DNA of 64,000 nucleotides from Sternotherus odoratus (Eukaryota; Chordata; Testudines; Kinosternidae). Shown here piece after piece: positions 47,863-57,611 of this stretch. The notes under the pieces are model-generated. The model was not told where the DNA came from and searched no databases. It saw nothing but the letters and a program-made list of their open reading frames with translations. Position numbers and translations under genes: made by a program. How positions within the stretch are numbered: position 1 is the stretch's first letter; every line of letters starts with the position of its first letter. The stretch lies in the NCBI GenBank assembly GCA_032164245.1, contig JAVMKO010000007.1, forward strand, positions 4,798,371-4,862,370, in the 5' to 3' direction.

Positions 47863-49009
47863 ATACCTGACAAGCCCTCCGCAATCTCCATTTACCACCC
47901 ACAGATAAATGGCAAATCGAAATATTTTAGTGACATCTCAGAAGGAGATCTGCCAGTACACATTGCCCAAGGACTCTTTCCCTGCACCATTACAGGAGAG
48001 GTTGCTCCCTTACTGAGTTTTACTGCAGCTGCAGTGAAGTGCCCTTCCTGACCCTCAGGAAGCAAGCAAGGACAGCTGCCTTACATGAGTCATCCCCTTC
48101 CTCGGCCTTGCAGAAGCTCCCCGTCATGACCTCGTTTCACGCAGTTACCTGGTACTTGATTCTACATCAGATCTGAGCGCTTGCTGGACTTCTGCATTTC
48201 ATTGTCACCCGGGTAGAAAATCTAGCTGTTTCCCTGTGGATAGCATCTGGCTCCGATGTTGTTTTTAGTAAATACACAGATTGTTTGGGAAATTCCTTCT
48301 AATTTGTAGATTATGCTGGGAACAAAGAGGCGAGCTTCCCCACCCCCCAAATAGTTCCTCCAGATGGGAGAGAAGTTGAAATTTAGCTTTAGGACAAATT
48401 CTGCAGGAAGCCACTCCGTCTCTGATCGAACCTGATTCTGCATTGTTTACCTCAGTGATTCAGGACATCCTTTTTTATACTTAGGATATATGTACTGATA
48501 TTAGCCATATCACAGAAGATGGTACACAAATTTATCCTCAGCATCACACTTTTCCTGGTGCTTCTCTCATGCACCTTTCTCTATGTCTCGGGGTTAGGTC
48601 TCCAAGAAATAGCTTCAGGGTTTTATGTCTAACACCACTTTGCTGTGTCTCACCAGATTCTGCCACTTTAAATTACTCAGGAAGGTTAAAAATGTTTCCT
48701 TCTGTCTCTTCTATCCTCAAAGCAATGGCTAAAAAAAAAAAATCACTTAATTCAGGTTTTAAAAAAGAGCTCTCTGTCACTCTTCCTCACACAACCAGCA
48801 GTGAAATAAGACTCCACGCATCCTTCCAAAAAAACCCCCAAAATCACATGTTTCAGGATCACTCCTCTTATTGTATTGCGGGCTCTCACCTTTGCATTCT
48901 CATGCATAATGCGGATCTGGGGGTTGGCATTCAGGTTAATGGCCATAGTGAAGAACCATTTGGGGAAGGGAGGAGATTCTGGCTTTGGGCTCATCTCCTG
49001 GGGCAAAAA
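47863..49009. other. No recognised feature
   Basis: The + frame 48569-49018 (149 codons) carries no domain and is probably chance. No element could be named. Confidence 0.35.
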
Positions 49010-50415
49010 GGTGGGTAACTTTTTTTCTTCGACGCGTGCTCGAAGTTCACCGCCTTGTGGTTTGGAGCACTGCTTGAGATGCCGCTGGCTTTGGCAGCGA
49101 TTGCAGAGTCAGCGCACCATGTGATGCGAACGTGTGGACGGACGACCAGCTCTCAGCCCAACGGATGTCCTGGATGGGCACCTGTGCCCAAAGACTGCTG
49201 CTGCTGCCTGTGCCCTAGTCTGATGAGTCATCACGATCGCCAGCAGAGGCACCTTTGTCAGCTCCTAGCAGTAGCGGATGAAGGCTGTGATCCGGGATGA
49301 GATTCTCTGAGAAAACAGTGGGCGACATTTCATCCTGTCCACCACCACAATGAACAACTGCATCGACTTACGCAATGGCTTTGTTCTGTCTATGTAGATG
49401 ACCAGTGCCCTTCTGACCTCCAGGATGTGAAGCCTGTGCTCCTTCTACGGTGCATGAGGCTGGGAAGTACGTCCTGGCCTGTAGGAAACTGGAAAATGTC
49501 ATTGGGCAGAAGCGTCGGAGACTGGGATGGAGTCATGAAGGGGACCCCTTGGAGCACCAACCCAGGGTTCAACCACCAGCACAGGAACAGTATGGCACTA
49601 GTAATGCGATACAGGTTGGGGGAGAGGCCGACAGGACATTGAATAAAGTGTCTGCTCGTTTGGCCATCTCCTCCACCTCAAGATCCCAGTTGTTGGCCAC
49701 CTGCCAAAGTAAGGCCTAGTGGTCCTTAAAATCATCAGGCGGGCTAGCCCTGGAGGTGAAGATGACACCTGTCCCACTGGAGGGGGGGGGGCATGGTCAT
49801 CATTTGCCAACAGGGAGAGTGGCTTAGGGGTGGGCGCAGACTCCTGAGTCTCGGTTTCTGGGCGTGTCTCCAGTACCGGGGTCAGTGCCGGAAGCTGGTG
49901 CTCTGAGGCAGTGGCCGACAAGTGGAGCGAAGGGGGCATAGTCATGACTGGAACACCCCCCCCCACACACACACACACACGTTCCAACGAGGCCACTGCA
50001 CAGGCCTGGCTGCCGGCTTGGTAGTCCACTCTCACCTCTCGGGTCTAGGGGATGGGCTAAAGTGGCCCTCAGTTCTGGAGGAACCCCCTTCTGGAGACCA
50101 CACTGTAGACGCCTGAGTCTGCCTTGAGACCACCGATAACGGTGACCAATACCCTGCACTGTGGAACCAGTACCAACAGCATGGAGACTGGGGTCAGTGC
50201 CGAGGGGACCGGAGGCGGGAAAGAGAATGATGTCTTGGTGTCGGCAACTGTGATTGGGGATGAGACAATGACCTGCAGGATGGCAATCAGTGCCGGTAGC
50301 AGAGGGGCTGGTGTCACACCCCACAGGTCCCCTCCCGCAAGTCCCCTGGGGAAGCAGATCAGCATTATGTGCAGGCATTGCAAAGTGTTCTGGGAAAGTT
50401 TAAAGGTATAAAAGT
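49010..50415 (-). mobile_element. DIRS-like element, 3' part of gag (degenerate)
   Basis: In a minus frame near 49660-49730, words resembling DHQALL.QVANNWDLEVEEM and AKRADTLFNVLSA parallel the better copy at 62424-62777 (DLLRSMAQNLNLPAEEVKED...). Upstream is a proline/valine-rich gag linker (50069-50383). Stops and frame changes are frequent. GGGTAACTTTTTTTCTTCGA near 49012 is a terminal motif of this turtle family. Gag of DIRS elements is also the source of the LAP2-alpha C-terminal domain in mammals. Confidence 0.55.
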
Positions 50416-50419
50416 AAAA

Positions 50420-51085
50420 TAAAAGGTTTCTTTGCAGGTTTCAGGAGGCTGAGGGGTGGGGGTGGGGGAGGAGAACAGGTTAAGTGGACGCTTCAGCTAC
50501 CTCAGTCCGAAGAGAAGACGCTGGCCTCAGCCTAAGGTCACTGCACACAACAAATGCTCAGATACCTGCCAAGAAAGACAGGGGGCAAGATTTCAACCCT
50601 ACCCAGCTATAAAAAAAGAATCACAGTACAAACACTGCAGGAGCTGCAAAGCCCAGCGAGACAGTGAAGGCCAGCAAACAACAACGACTACCGGTGTAGT
50701 GTCTCTGAAGCCGGTGTATTCTGGGGAAGCGAAAAAAGCCACAGAAGGCCGGTCTAAACTGGTCTACCAAGCATGGGGAACAAAGGTCTCTAAAAGGGAA
50801 TGCCCCCCAATCTCCCAGGGCTTAAAAATCCTCCCAAGAGCAAAAGCAAATTGGAGATTTTTGCAACAGACCCCAGATGACCTGTGCATAGAACAGAACT
50901 CCCGTCCAAACCCCGTCCCCTTCTGCTGATGCTGCATTCAGGCTTGGCCAGCCTTGGGTTGTGCGTGTCGAGTATGAATGTGGGTTAGGGCTTGGGAACT
51001 AAAACTTTTTTCCTTCCTCTGAGTAACTTGGGAGCTGTCCCAGCACTCACTGCTGCTATTTTATTAGTAAAGCTTTAAAATTTAG
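50420..51085 (+). other. Unclassified insert splitting the DIRS-like gag
   Basis: The gag signal stops near 50415 and resumes near 51090. Between them is a sequence with a 157-codon + frame (50456-50929, no recognised domain) and a late TATTAGTAAAGCTTTAAAATTTAG, which resembles an LTR poly(A) region. It may be an LTR insertion, but no terminal repeats were proven. Confidence 0.3.
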
Positions 51086-51089
51086 ACGG

Positions 51090-51930
51090 TTGGTGTTGGT
51101 GTGTTCCTGTATCGCCCCCGCAGACTGTCCTGCAGTCTCAGACTCCTCACTCAAAACCTCAGGCAGATTGATAACAGAAATCTGCCACACCGGCGCCTCC
51201 CTCTTGGCAAACTGCGTCAGGACGACTGTGACCATGACGCCGGCAACTGATGGTGAGTATCTGCCAACCTGGACGGAGGCTCCAGCTTCCGTCAGCGTGG
51301 AGGTGAAGAACGTGTCATCGCCTCAGGGGATCGGCAGCACTCCACTGCTCCCGAAGTAGTCTTATCATCCGGCTGCTGGGCCTGGACCGGTGGAGGCCAG
51401 TCAGTGCTCCTTCGATGCCTGGGGAGCAAGGGTCAGTGCCAGAAGGGGAGTCAGTCCAGTACCACTCGCAGGAGCTGCAGGAGGATCTTTTACTGGGCTA
51501 ACAGCCCCAACTGGAGAGGGCCGACTGTGGGGCTCCAGAGTAGGCAGACGGCCTGAGGCAGTCACTTTGTCAGCTGCCACCTAGCTTTTCTTCATCAGTG
51601 CCAGGGAGTTTTGTTTTCTCACCTTCTTTTTTGGTACCAGCGACAAGGATCGGTGCCAGGCACAGTCCGGTGTCAGGGTGCACTTCTCACCAATGCCAAA
51701 GTGCTCAGTGATTGTGCCGAGACGGCTCGGACGCCGGATGGAGGGCAAGCTCCATAAGGAGAGACCGCAGTTGAATATCCCGCTCATTGTGTGTGCGGGA
51801 CCGGAAGTTCTTACAGATACAGCCCTTGTCTTTGACGTGTGCCTCCCCAAGCACTTGAGGCAACTGCGGATATGAAGTGGTACCAGAACATCCCAATATC
51901 AAGGATGGTACAAAAACATTCCCCAAGGAT
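51090..51930 (-). mobile_element. DIRS-like element, 5' part of gag
   Basis: The minus frame at 51705-51926 reads VLGEAHVKDKGCICKNFRSR and then NERDIQLRSLLMELALHPAS. This parallels the window-end copy KCLGEGHQAEWCAISKGF and KKERDSRLKLILMELALQPQ. The CxxCLGxxH...C knuckle is damaged here (V replaces C before LGE). Continues downstream with the serine/proline linker. Non-functional. Confidence 0.65.
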
Positions 51931-51999
51931 AACAGGAATGCACTGACCCCTCCTAAAAGATACGGTCAAGATGACAGTACATAATGGAAAGGTTTTGAT

Positions 52000-52355
52000 T
52001 GAAGCAACATGTGCAAGGTGATGGGTGATGACTAGCCACATCAGGGGGCAGTAACTAACTATGCCAGTGGGGCAGTACTAATTTGTTTGTAGGAGGGTAT
52101 AAAGATGTATTTCAGAGGGAGTGTCTTTGTCTAGCCTAGGGAGGAACAGAAAGTCCTGCTATTCACTGAGCTGGTCCATTGTTACAGGCATAAATGTATT
52201 AGTGGTCCAGCAGAGCCTGCAGAATACTAATCCCATGCTTCGTTGGCAATAAAACTTACTGGGTGTCTTCATCCCTTAACAGATCTTGTGGTCATTGAGC
52301 GGTTTGCTAGAGTCTGCCATGCCGGCTGTCTGCATAGAGTTGGGGCAGCACACAA
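52000..52355 (+). mobile_element. LTR-like sequence with TATA and poly(A) signals
   Basis: AGGAGGGTATAAAGATGTAT gives a TATA box, and GGCAATAAAACTTACTGGG at about 52244 a poly(A) signal 150 bases later. GATCTTGTGGTCATTGAGCG follows, like an LTR R-U5 region. Only the LTR-like organisation is seen, no gag-pol. Family not assigned. Confidence 0.45.
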
Positions 52356-52362
52356 AGGGAAA

Positions 52363-52394
<32 letters not shown>

Positions 52395-52396
52395 TC
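52363..52396. repeat. (CA)n(GA)n microsatellite
   Basis: A CA run followed directly by a GA run ending GAGTCAGAC. Confidence 0.95.
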
Positions 52397-53536
52397 AGAC
52401 ATCTGAGTACAAACAGCACTCATCAAAATAAACCAAATAGGATACAGAAATCCACTGTGAAAAGCTGTACTTATAACAGATGCAAGTCTCAATGGCTCAG
52501 CCATAAGAATCTAAAACCAAGGATGATAAGCTTCCCAAATCACCAGCTTTTCCCTTTCAGATATACGAGCCAGATTTTCAGTTGCTTTCAGTCGGTGCAG
52601 GGCTAGTGACTTCAGAGACGTTGTACCCATTTACACCAGCGGAGAAGCTGGTCCTATTTTGTCTACGCTCACCAACTCATTCATTTCATTGCACCATTTA
52701 GTAATAGGCCATTTATCTGCTGTATTCCAGCCTCTTGAGAGAGTTCTCTTAGCAACTGCAGATGCTTTTAATAAAAACTCCCTTATAGGATTATCAGAAC
52801 CTCCATTTGACCCCAAATCTTCTCACACAGAAATCAGTGTCATTAGGGATGTTGCTACGGAGAGCCATGTTTATTCTTCTGCTAAACTCTTAACAACACT
52901 TAAGCATCTAGAATCCTCTTCTTCAGAACTGACTCTTAATAATTCTAACATAAAGCAGACTCTCTTGTCGCAACGTCTCTTCTTCTACCTAATATCAAAA
53001 CAGCCTGAAAAGATCTTTTGTTGTATTAACCGAAGTGTAATTACAAGTGATTTTTTTTCCAATGTCAAGTCAAATATTCTCCCATCTCTTTGCTAGAATG
53101 TCAATATCACCAGTATGAGCTGGGTGAAGACATTTTTACAAATTCACTTGGACTATATTCATGCATCTATATATATTCACATTCTCAGAATATTCTAGCA
53201 AACAAGTTTATTAGCAGGAATATTAGTGGAACCAGCTAGTTTTAAGCAAATACTGAAGTATACACAGGGAAAGTTCATTTCGAACTCATAATTGCAAGCA
53301 TTTGTACAGCGGCCTGATTCTAAGAATTAAAGGGAACAGGGCCTGTGTAACCAATACAATCTAACCAGCACAGCTGTAATTTAATAATATCAACTACTCA
53401 CAATGAACAATCTGCAGGTCAAAAATCTTTCGTGGAAATTTGGCAGATAATTGTTAATAAAGTCAAGATGAAAAATTAAGCTGCTTGCAGACAATTCATT
53501 AAATAATTTTTGCTATAAATTATTTGCCTAGCTTCC
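52397..53536. other. Unassigned, with a long open frame of unknown meaning
   Basis: A + frame stays open from about 52560 to 53096. Its first part overlaps an old palindrome-family repeat (CCAGATTTTCAGTTG...CCATTTACACCAGCGG). Later residues such as FNKNSLIGLSEPPFDPKSSH have no recognised domain, and no start or splice context supports it. Confidence 0.3.
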
Positions 53537-53554
53537 CCGCCCCCCCCCCCCCAC

Positions 53555-53586
<32 letters not shown>

Positions 53587-53588
53587 GC
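53537..53588. repeat. Compound simple repeat: C run, (CT)n, (CA)n
   Basis: Poly-C of about 14, then CTCTCTCTCTCTCTCTCTCT, then CACACACACA. A polypurine/polypyrimidine tract that could form H-DNA. Confidence 0.95.
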
Positions 53589-53647
53589 AAACATGATGTA
53601 TTTATTGTGGTAAATAAATGCTGGGCACATCTGCACCTCTTTCAGTC

Positions 53648-54414
53648 TGTGGTGACCTCTTCTGGCAGTTCCTCTGGTGGTTTCTAGCTCTCTGGCCAAG
53701 TCACACACAGTCTGGAACACAACTCAAACAGACCCCTTCTGGGGACTTAGTCTAACAAACTCTTTACACACTCATGGCCCTGGTCGGGGGCCTTGCCCCC
53801 ACGGCTTCCTACCGGGACTCTTTGCCCACTCTGGTCTGCTCTGGCCCCAACTCTCCAGCTAGACCTCTTACAGTTCAGTTCCCCTTCTGGGGTTTATCAC
53901 TGTCTAGCTGTAGGCCTCTTCCCCAGTGGCTTATGGGGGAAGGACCTGGTCTGCTACTCCTGCTCCCAGCCCAGGGACCCTAAGAATAGCAGCCACACAC
54001 TACCATGTCCGTTCCCTCTGTCACTTCTGGATGGTTCCAGCCTCCATTAATACTTCACCCTTACCTCAGGGCTGTTCTACTGTCAGGCTCAGCAGCCAGC
54101 CAGGAGCTCACTCTCCTTACCAGCACTGAGCTGTCCATCGTACTACAGTTCTTCAGCCCACAGGGAGCATCCCCTTTGCATCTCAGGCTCCAAGTAGCAA
54201 CTAACTCTGGGCCACGCTGTGGCTTCTTTTATACTAGCCTGAAACTCGCTGATTGGCTAGTCCCTTGCAGCCTCCCCTCCTGATTGGCTGCATCTCACAC
54301 AGCCTCTCTAGACTGTTTGGAGGACTTACCTCCACTACTCTTTTCCTGGGACAGGTGTAGTGGGACTCCGAGGCCTCCAACAGGGAGCCTCTAGGCCTAG
54401 CCCACCCCATCACA
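53648..54414 (-). mobile_element. LTR of an LTR retroelement, reverse orientation
   Basis: On the minus strand it begins TGTGATGGGGTGGGCTAGGC. Its C/T-rich body with CCCAGCCCAGGGACCCTAAG and GATTGGCTAGTCCCTTGCAG is typical of turtle LTRs. The far border near 53648 (TGTGGTGACC) is a guess, and flanking duplicates are not clean. The + frames inside are composition-driven. Confidence 0.55.
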
Positions 54415-54610
54415 GAGTTACTTCAATGAAGGGCAATAATGACTTGATTTAAAGGTCACCATTCTGCAGAAAGGGAACTTCCGATCCAGACTGCAAAGAG
54501 AGACTGCAGAGCTTCAATTCATTTGCAAATTCAGCTCACACACTTTGGGATTGAACCGGGATCTACAATGGTTGGCTCATTACAGACATTGTTTCTCATC
54601 TCTCCATGTC
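54415..54610. other. No recognised feature
   Basis: Short spacer between LTR and PLE end. Confidence 0.4.
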
Positions 54611-54890
54611 CACACACCCCATTCAAATGCTAGACGAATAATCCACACTCCCTGATCGGAGATAACAAGCTGGCTCAGCTTAATTGGACTAACCTTTTCA
54701 CCTCCCCCCTGGCTCTTACCTACTTTTCTATAACTGCCTGTATGTGAACACTTCTACTGCCTGCATCCGACGAAGTGGGTATTAGCCCACGAAAGCTCAT
54801 GCTTCAAAACTTTATAGTTAGTCTTTAAGGTGCCACAGGACTTTGTTAACTCTGCTATTCCAGACTAACACGGCTACCACCCTGATTCTT
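54611..54890 (+). mobile_element. Penelope-like element 3' end (copy B)
   Basis: Shares with 62216-62452 (reversed) the block GATAACAAGCTGG...TAATTGGACTAA, then TACTTTTCTATAACTGCCTG, the hammerhead-like motif, TTATAGTTAGTCTTTAAGG, GGTGCCACAGGAC and, before the end, AGACTAACACGGCTACCACC. No protein-coding part remains. Confidence 0.7.
54761..54806 (+). ncRNA. Hammerhead-ribozyme-like motif (copy B)
   Basis: Order: CCGACGA (54767-54773), helix II GTGGGTATTAGCCCAC (54775-54790), GAAA (54791-54794), short helix III GC/TCAT/GC (54795-54802), then TT. Unlike copy A, the base after the helix III U is U, an allowed H, so the cleavage site is consistent. The U of CUGANGA is C. Known PLE hammerheads often have very short helix III. 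Confidence 0.6.
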
Positions 54891-56033
54891 GTGTTGTTAT
54901 GATTGTGTTACACAACAGCAACATATAAAGAAGTCACATGGGCACAGGTGGGTCCTAACTAACCAGGTTAACAAAATACACATAAAGAAACCGTGCCTCT
55001 CTATATACACATGGCTGGTCTGGCTAGTTTCTGGCTGCTGAGAACACAGTGAACACCACTAGAGGGCTCAAACATGATGCCTGCGCACTAGATATCTCAT
55101 ACTCCTGAAACGGGATAAAGTGCATTACAAAAATCAAAAAGCACTGTGTTTCAAATGCTCCCACATCACTGTCCTTTTGGAGCGCCACTGTTAGATAAGA
55201 TGGAGAGACAAGTGCCTGGAGCTTGCACTCCGTAGGATATGGCAGAATCCCACGGATCTTCAATTAAATATTTAATGGTGTTTGCATTTCAGGAGATACA
55301 TCTGTGAATCTGGTGCCAGAATTTGATGCTGGCGATTATAAAATTAACTCATGGGACTAACTTCTTCCTAACATTACATACATGTAATGCCCATTGATTT
55401 CAGCAGGAGTTTTGCAAGCGTATGTCAGGGAAGAATTTGACCTCACATGGACGGTTAGTCCAAATTTGATGGCGAATTACAGTCAGCACAATGAGCACAC
55501 ATTCCCTGCAGAGAGGTGTGGTGGCTCTGGAAGAAGGAGCACACCTTTGTATTCGCCTTTACACGGTCCATAACCCCATTTCCACAGAATGGCGGGGAGG
55601 GTTGTTCCCCTCTGTACTGTGCCTTGTAGGGAACCAATTGGGCAATAACTTTAGCAGCATGACTTGGCACCATCAGACCATTTTTGAGATAATTTGTTCA
55701 TGTGTGTTAGTCCTGCTGAAATATTCATGGGGTTCTGGCAACATGTTTGCGATGGTCTAACTAAAAAGCTGAAAAGGGATTCTGTTACAGCAGCTGCTCT
55801 GTGCATTCTGGGGCTTACGGATGGCTTGGTGCTTATTGTATTAAGTTTGAAATCCAAAGTGTGCAGTTGGCGTTAGTTGGCGCCGAACCTCAGAAACTGC
55901 AACTTTGGGTCTCGTCATTTCTCCAAGTATCTAATTTTAATCAGATTACAAATAACAAGAAGAGGCATCTGCCTCCCACAGTATTTAATTGGCGTTCCAA
56001 ATGGTAAACACCTCTCAGGCCTTCCCAATTTGG
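54891..56033. other. No recognised feature
   Basis: Unassigned. A palindrome-family piece (TGCCCATTGATTTCAGCAGG) lies at about 55388. Confidence 0.4.
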
Positions 56034-56123
56034 AAGGATGGTCCAGTGGTTTGGGTCCTAGCTGGGGACTTGGGAAACCTGGGCTCAATTATCTGCTCTA
56101 CCACAAACTTCCTCAAGCAAGCC
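56034..56123 (+). mobile_element. MIR-like SINE, 5' half (split by nested insertions)
   Basis: GGATGGTCCAGTGGTTTGGG, TGGGGACTTGGGAAACCTGG and GCTCAATTATCTGCTCTACC follow a tRNA-derived SINE head with A and B box remnants. The element resumes at 57492 with CACTTAGTTTTTCCCGGCCT. The Cry SINE is inserted at AAGCC. Confidence 0.7.
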
Positions 56124-56318
56124 TTGTGGGAGGAATGGCTCCGTGGTTTGAGCATTGGCTTGCTAAACCCAGGGTTGTGAGTTTAATCCTTGAGGGGGCC
56201 ATTTAAGGATATGGGGCAAAAATCTGTTGGATGATTTAGTTGGGGATTGGTCCTGCTTTGATCAGGGGGTTGGACTAGATGATCTCCTAAGGTCCCTTCC
56301 AACCCTAATGTTCTAAGC
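56124..56318 (+). mobile_element. Cry-type tRNA-Lys-derived SINE, second copy
   Basis: A box ATGGCTCCGTGGTTTGAGC (diverged), B box GGTTGTGAGTTTAATCC, body GAGGGGGCCATTTAAGGATA, and LINE-like tail GGTTGGACTAGATGATCTCC ending CAACCCTAATGTTCTAAG. It lies inside the MIR-like SINE, and AAGCC is found at both junctions (56119-56123 and 57492-57496). Confidence 0.88.
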
Positions 56319-56459
56319 CAGGGGTCTCCAAACTACGGCCCGCGGGCCGCATCCGGCCCGCGAGGCCCTCTCATCCGGCCCGTGGAGATCTTTTTGGCTC
56401 TTTTGAGAATTTTTGGCTCTTTTGAGAATTTCGCAGGGACAGCTCCGCGCTGGGGCCTG

Positions 56460-56645
56460 GAAGCGCCGTGCAGGCCGCCGCCACCAGCCGCGGGGCTGGG
56501 ACGCGCCGCGTGCTCCGCTGCCCCCAGCGGCCGGGACGCGCCGCGTGCTCCATTGCCCCCACCGGCCGCGACGCGCCGCGTGCTCCGCTGCCGCCACCAG
56601 CCGCGGGGCCGGGACGCGCCGCGTGCTCCGCTGCCGCCGCCCAGT
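56460..56645. repeat. GC-rich tandem array inside the hAT, period about 35-43
   Basis: The word GACGCGCCGCGTGCTCC starts at 56500, 56535, 56570 and 56613 (steps 35, 35, 43). CpG is dense. The long open frames over it follow from the repeat. Confidence 0.9.
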
Positions 56646-56700
56646 TACAGGCGGCGAAACAAGGAGCCACCCACTGCCAGGCGGCAAAAAGGTCTGGGGG

Positions 56701-57010
56701 GAGAGACCGGGTTGAGCGGGTCAGTTGGGGGGGAGAGACCGGGCTGGGTGGGTCATTTGGGGGGGGGGGGTTGGAGGAAAGGAGGTTTGGGGGGGAGAGA
56801 CCTGGCTGGGTGGGTCATTTGGGGGGGGGGGTTGGAGGAAAGGAGGTTTGGGGGGGAGAGACCTGGCTGGGTGGGTCATTTGGGGGGGGGGGGTTGGAGG
56901 AAAGGAGGTTTGGGGGGGAGAGACCTGGCTGGGTGGGTCATTTGGGGGGGGGGTTGGAGGAAAGGAGGTTTGGGGGGGAGAGACCTGGCTGGGTGGGTCA
57001 GTTGGGGGGT
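56701..57010. repeat. G-rich minisatellite inside the hAT, 62-bp period
   Basis: GAGAGACC starts at 56733, 56795, 56857, 56919 and 56979: steps of 62, 62, 62 and 60. A partial unit begins at 56701. Each unit has two G runs (7 and 10-12 G) plus GGGTGGG, so G-quadruplexes are possible on the + strand. The repeating WVIWGGG peptides are translations in shifting frames (62 is not a multiple of 3). Confidence 0.95.
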
Positions 57011-57320
57011 TGATGTGTAGTGTTCATGTGTAGTGTTCATGTGTAGTGAACAGGTGTTCATGTGTAGTGTTCATGTGTAGTGTTCATGTGTAGTGAACAG
57101 GTGTTCATGTGTAGTGTTCATGTGTAGTGAACAGGTGTTCATGTGTAGTGTTCATGTGTAGTGTTCATGTGTAGTGTTCATGTGTAGTGAACAGGTGTTC
57201 ATGTGTAGTGTTCATGTGTAGTGTTCATGTGTAGTGAACAGGTGTTCATGTGTAGTGTTCATGTGTAGTGTTCATGTGTAGTGAACAGGTGTTCATGTGT
57301 AGTGTTCATGTGTAGTGTAT
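57011..57320. repeat. 13-bp satellite-like array with a higher-order pattern
   Basis: TGTTCATGTGTAG blocks are separated by the 8-mer TGAACAGG. Block sizes are 2, 3, 2, 4, 3, 3, 2 copies. The first unit is partial (TGATGTGTAG), and the array decays at GTGTATCAATG. Confidence 0.95.
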
Positions 57321-57491
57321 CAATGTGTTATTAAATAATAACTGAATAAAATAATATTAAATAAATAATTAAAAACAACATCCATGTTTTGATTCTTTTT
57401 TATTTGGACCTCGAGTGTGTTGTCGGCCCCCGAACTGCTATTTGATAGTTAATGCGGCCCTCGGGCTGAAAAGTTTGGAGACCCCTGTTCT

Positions 57492-57611
57492 AAGCCACTT
57501 AGTTTTTCCCGGCCTCGGTTTACAAATGGAGATAGCCTCACAAGGGTGTTGTGAGAATAAATACATCAAAGATTGTGAGGGTTTCAGACACTACGGTACT
57601 GAGCTTTATAT
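57492..57611 (+). mobile_element. MIR-like SINE, 3' half
   Basis: CACTTAGTTTTTCCCGGCCT, CGGTTTACAAATGGAGATAG, CTCACAAGGGTGTTGTGAGA and ATAAATACATCAAAGATTGT match the MIR-like order (CTCAGTTT..., AAATGGGGATA..., GGGTTGTTGTGAGGATTAAAT). Continuation of 56034-56123. Confidence 0.7.

Larger units (their letters stand above)
56319..57487. mobile_element. hAT element with perfect termini and internal tandem arrays
   Basis: Left end CAGGGGTCTCCAAAC and right end GTTTGGAGACCCCTG are perfect 15-bp inverted repeats. The 8-bp TTCTAAGC occurs directly at both sides (56311-56318 and 57488-57495), the hAT-size duplication. It is 1169 bp. Subterminal GGCCCGCGGGCCGCATCCGG and GCGGCCCTCGGGCTG are GC-rich. 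There is no transposase; the interior is three tandem arrays listed below. Intact duplications point to a fairly recent insertion. Confidence 0.88.

Noticed and set aside
48569..49018. 149-codon + open frame
   Set aside because: No domain, no start context, and it runs into the DIRS-associated terminal motif near 49010.
49960..49981. C run followed by a CA run as a regulatory site
   Set aside because: Simple sequence in the degenerate gag region; no evidence of function.
50456..50929. 157-codon + open frame
   Set aside because: Lies in the unclassified insert; no recognised domain or homologous motif, so it is not called as a gene.
56382..57020. 212-codon and 181-codon + frames
   Set aside because: They cross the GC-rich and G-rich tandem arrays inside the hAT; repeated WVIWGGG peptides appear in all frames because 62 is not a multiple of 3.
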